Both the position numbers and the translations under genes were made by a program. This document shows, piece by piece, positions 62,517 through 64,000 of a DNA stretch of 64,000 nucleotides (the stretch's first letter is position 1; every line of letters begins with the position of its first letter). Below the pieces are notes generated by a model. That model searched no databases. It saw only the letters and a list, made by a program, of their open reading frames with translations, and had not been told where the DNA came from. Source of the DNA: Bemisia tabaci (taxonomy: Eukaryota > Arthropoda > Insecta > Hemiptera > Aleyrodidae); contig NC_092801.1 of NCBI RefSeq assembly GCF_918797505.1, positions 26,628,477-26,692,476 of the forward strand, read 5' to 3'.

Positions 62517-63055
62517 ATAGTAGATCGAGTCCATAAGAGTAATCGGACAAAACTTGGAGACTTTGAAAGCTTGTAACTCCGTTCACACAAAACTTTGAGG
62601 TTTTAAAAGTGGTTTTATTGGTTTCCTCGCGGAATTTTTCTAGTAGCCATCGCGTTTGGTGCAATGCGTGAAGTATTCCTACAGTCTTGTAGGCGCTATG
62701 CGTTTCACGCCAACCGCTGCTGACCGCACTACGTTTGACGCAATGCGTGAAGTATTCATGGAGTCTTGCAGGCGCTAATATGTGTGTCATACTGACCGGC
62801 GCGCAGAGGGTTTCTCCTTTCCATCTCAAGTCCTCGTCATCATTGCTCTCTGCGCCGCCGACTTTGAAAGCTTGTAACTCCGTTCACACAAAACTTTGAG
62901 GTTTTAAAAGTGGTTTTATTTGTTTCCTCGTGGAATTTTCCTGCAGGAGCACCCCTTAAAATTTAAAATGTGACGAAATAAACATCAACATTTGCGGTCT
63001 AATGGAACATTTCATGTCCGACCTCTCTGATTGACTCGATCTCCTGTTAGTGCCT
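62517..63055. repeat. Dispersed repeat interrupted by CACGCATTGCG-type units
   Basis: Two copies of CTTTGAAAGCTTGTAACTCC (62559, 62861) surround a block at 62650-62845 of AATGCGTGAAGTATTCAT-type units, inverse of those in the hAT-like elements. It looks like an insertion, with the first repeat part duplicated. Confidence 0.65.
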
Positions 63056-63078
63056 CGTTAATTGTACCTTTTTTTCAC

Positions 63079-63632
63079 AATGGACCACTAGACAAGGTAC
63101 GAATTTCAGCATTCTGATACATGTTTCTCAACCAAAATTTCACGTAGAACACGATACGCACAACGAAAATTACCAAAATCAACTCCTGACGAAGATATTT
63201 AATGATTCTTGATGCGTGAATTCAAACCACCCGCTCATGAAAACTCAATGCTCTACGTGATTCACATCGCGCGCTAAATGTTTATCATGACAGTCTCTGC
63301 GATGTAAACATCTCCAACTTCAATCTTGACACTTTGGCTCAGCTATAGCAAATTACCAATAGTTTGAACAACACATGGTGGAAAATGAACATTGCTCGAT
63401 TGAGAAGCTTGCTGAAACCGTTGTGGTGCGCGATTTGACTCACGTAGAGCTTTGAGTTTCTTGTGAGCGGGCAGTTCAAATTCCTCGTAATCAGTGCGAA
63501 ATAAAAACGTTAATAACTTCGTTAGAAGTTGATTTCGGTTATTTTCGTAGTGTGAATCGTGTTCTACGTGAAATTCTGGTTAAGAAACATGTATCAGATT
63601 GCTTAAATTCGTACCTTGTCTGGTGGTCCATT
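63079..63632. repeat. Foldback MITE, family E (copy 3)
   Basis: AATGGACCACTAGACAAGG to CCTTGTCTGGTGGTCCATT, 554 bp. Confidence 0.88.
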
Positions 63633-64000
63633 GGAGGGCAGCCATCTATACTATAAGCTCCAAGATCCTAATTTTGCGAAACTGGTAACGCTTACAATTA
63701 GTTCCAGCGTTCTACCGAGCCGATTTTCATGATTTTTGCGGCTATCGACGGGCAATTGTCTCTAGATAAGCCAACTCTTTTCAGATTTTCAAAATATGGC
63801 CCAGGTTTTTTAAATTACGTGGTAAAGTTGCGAATTCTCCCATTTAAACAATGTAAATTTATACTTTTTGTCATAGTTCGGTTCGTTTGAGCGTTCTACC
63901 GGGCCGATTTCCATGATTTTTGCGTAAATCGAGAGGTAATAATAATTTTATAATAATAAATATAATAAATTATAATTATAATTATAATTATATTAATAAA

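Overview
The window looks like nuclear DNA of an insect. Genes are split by long introns with GT/AG junctions, the background is AT-rich, and a large share of the bases belongs to inverted-repeat transposons, many nested in one another. The recurrent short element families and an expanded-cathepsin-type gene would fit a sap-feeding hemipteran such as the whitefly Bemisia tabaci. That species call is inference, not proof.

Three host protein genes are visible, all on the + strand. (1) 6235-28789: a papain-family (C1A, cathepsin L-like) cysteine protease gene. Seven exons from 14564 to 28789 join in phase and carry an I29 propeptide, a roughly 160-residue Arg/Ser/Pro-rich spacer, the catalytic Cys, His and Asn, and a stop codon. 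An eighth, upstream exon (to 6513) codes a cysteine-rich module and ends in the phase needed to join the propeptide exon. (2) 34928-45067: a six-exon gene for a secreted cysteine-rich protein of about 500 residues that I cannot place in a known family. Its last exon resembles the N-terminal module of gene 1 in cysteine pattern and surrounding residues, and contains an apparent one-base frame break. (3) 53759 to beyond the window: the 5' exons of an adenylate-forming enzyme (4-coumarate:CoA ligase / acyl-CoA synthetase / luciferase superfamily). One tRNA-Thr(CGT) lies at 51744-51815.

The best-defined mobile element is a Ty1/copia retrotransposon on the - strand (7132-13526) with 163-bp LTRs that differ at one site and a 5-bp target duplication. 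It sits in the first visible intron of gene 1. Its RT is split by a 1.54-kb inverted-repeat element that itself carries a 5S-rRNA-like segment, and its integrase is broken by a short GGCC-rich repeat expansion. Others are a mariner remnant with about 200-bp inverted repeats (37048-38008), a pogo/Tigger-like MITE, a hAT-like element with an 8-bp duplication, a tRNA-derived SINE with a 12-bp duplication, LINE fragments, and about a dozen families of foldback MITEs in two to six copies.

Layout: 1-6200 repeats; 6235-28789 protease gene; 28.9-34.9 kb repeats; 34.9-45.1 kb orphan secreted gene, with a 9-bp minisatellite against its last exon; 45.1-53.7 kb repeats and the tRNA; 53.8-64 kb start of the acyl-CoA synthetase-like gene and dense MITEs. 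The point most worth following is the apparent shared module: a cysteine-rich secreted protein next to a protease that seems to have the same module fused upstream of its propeptide.
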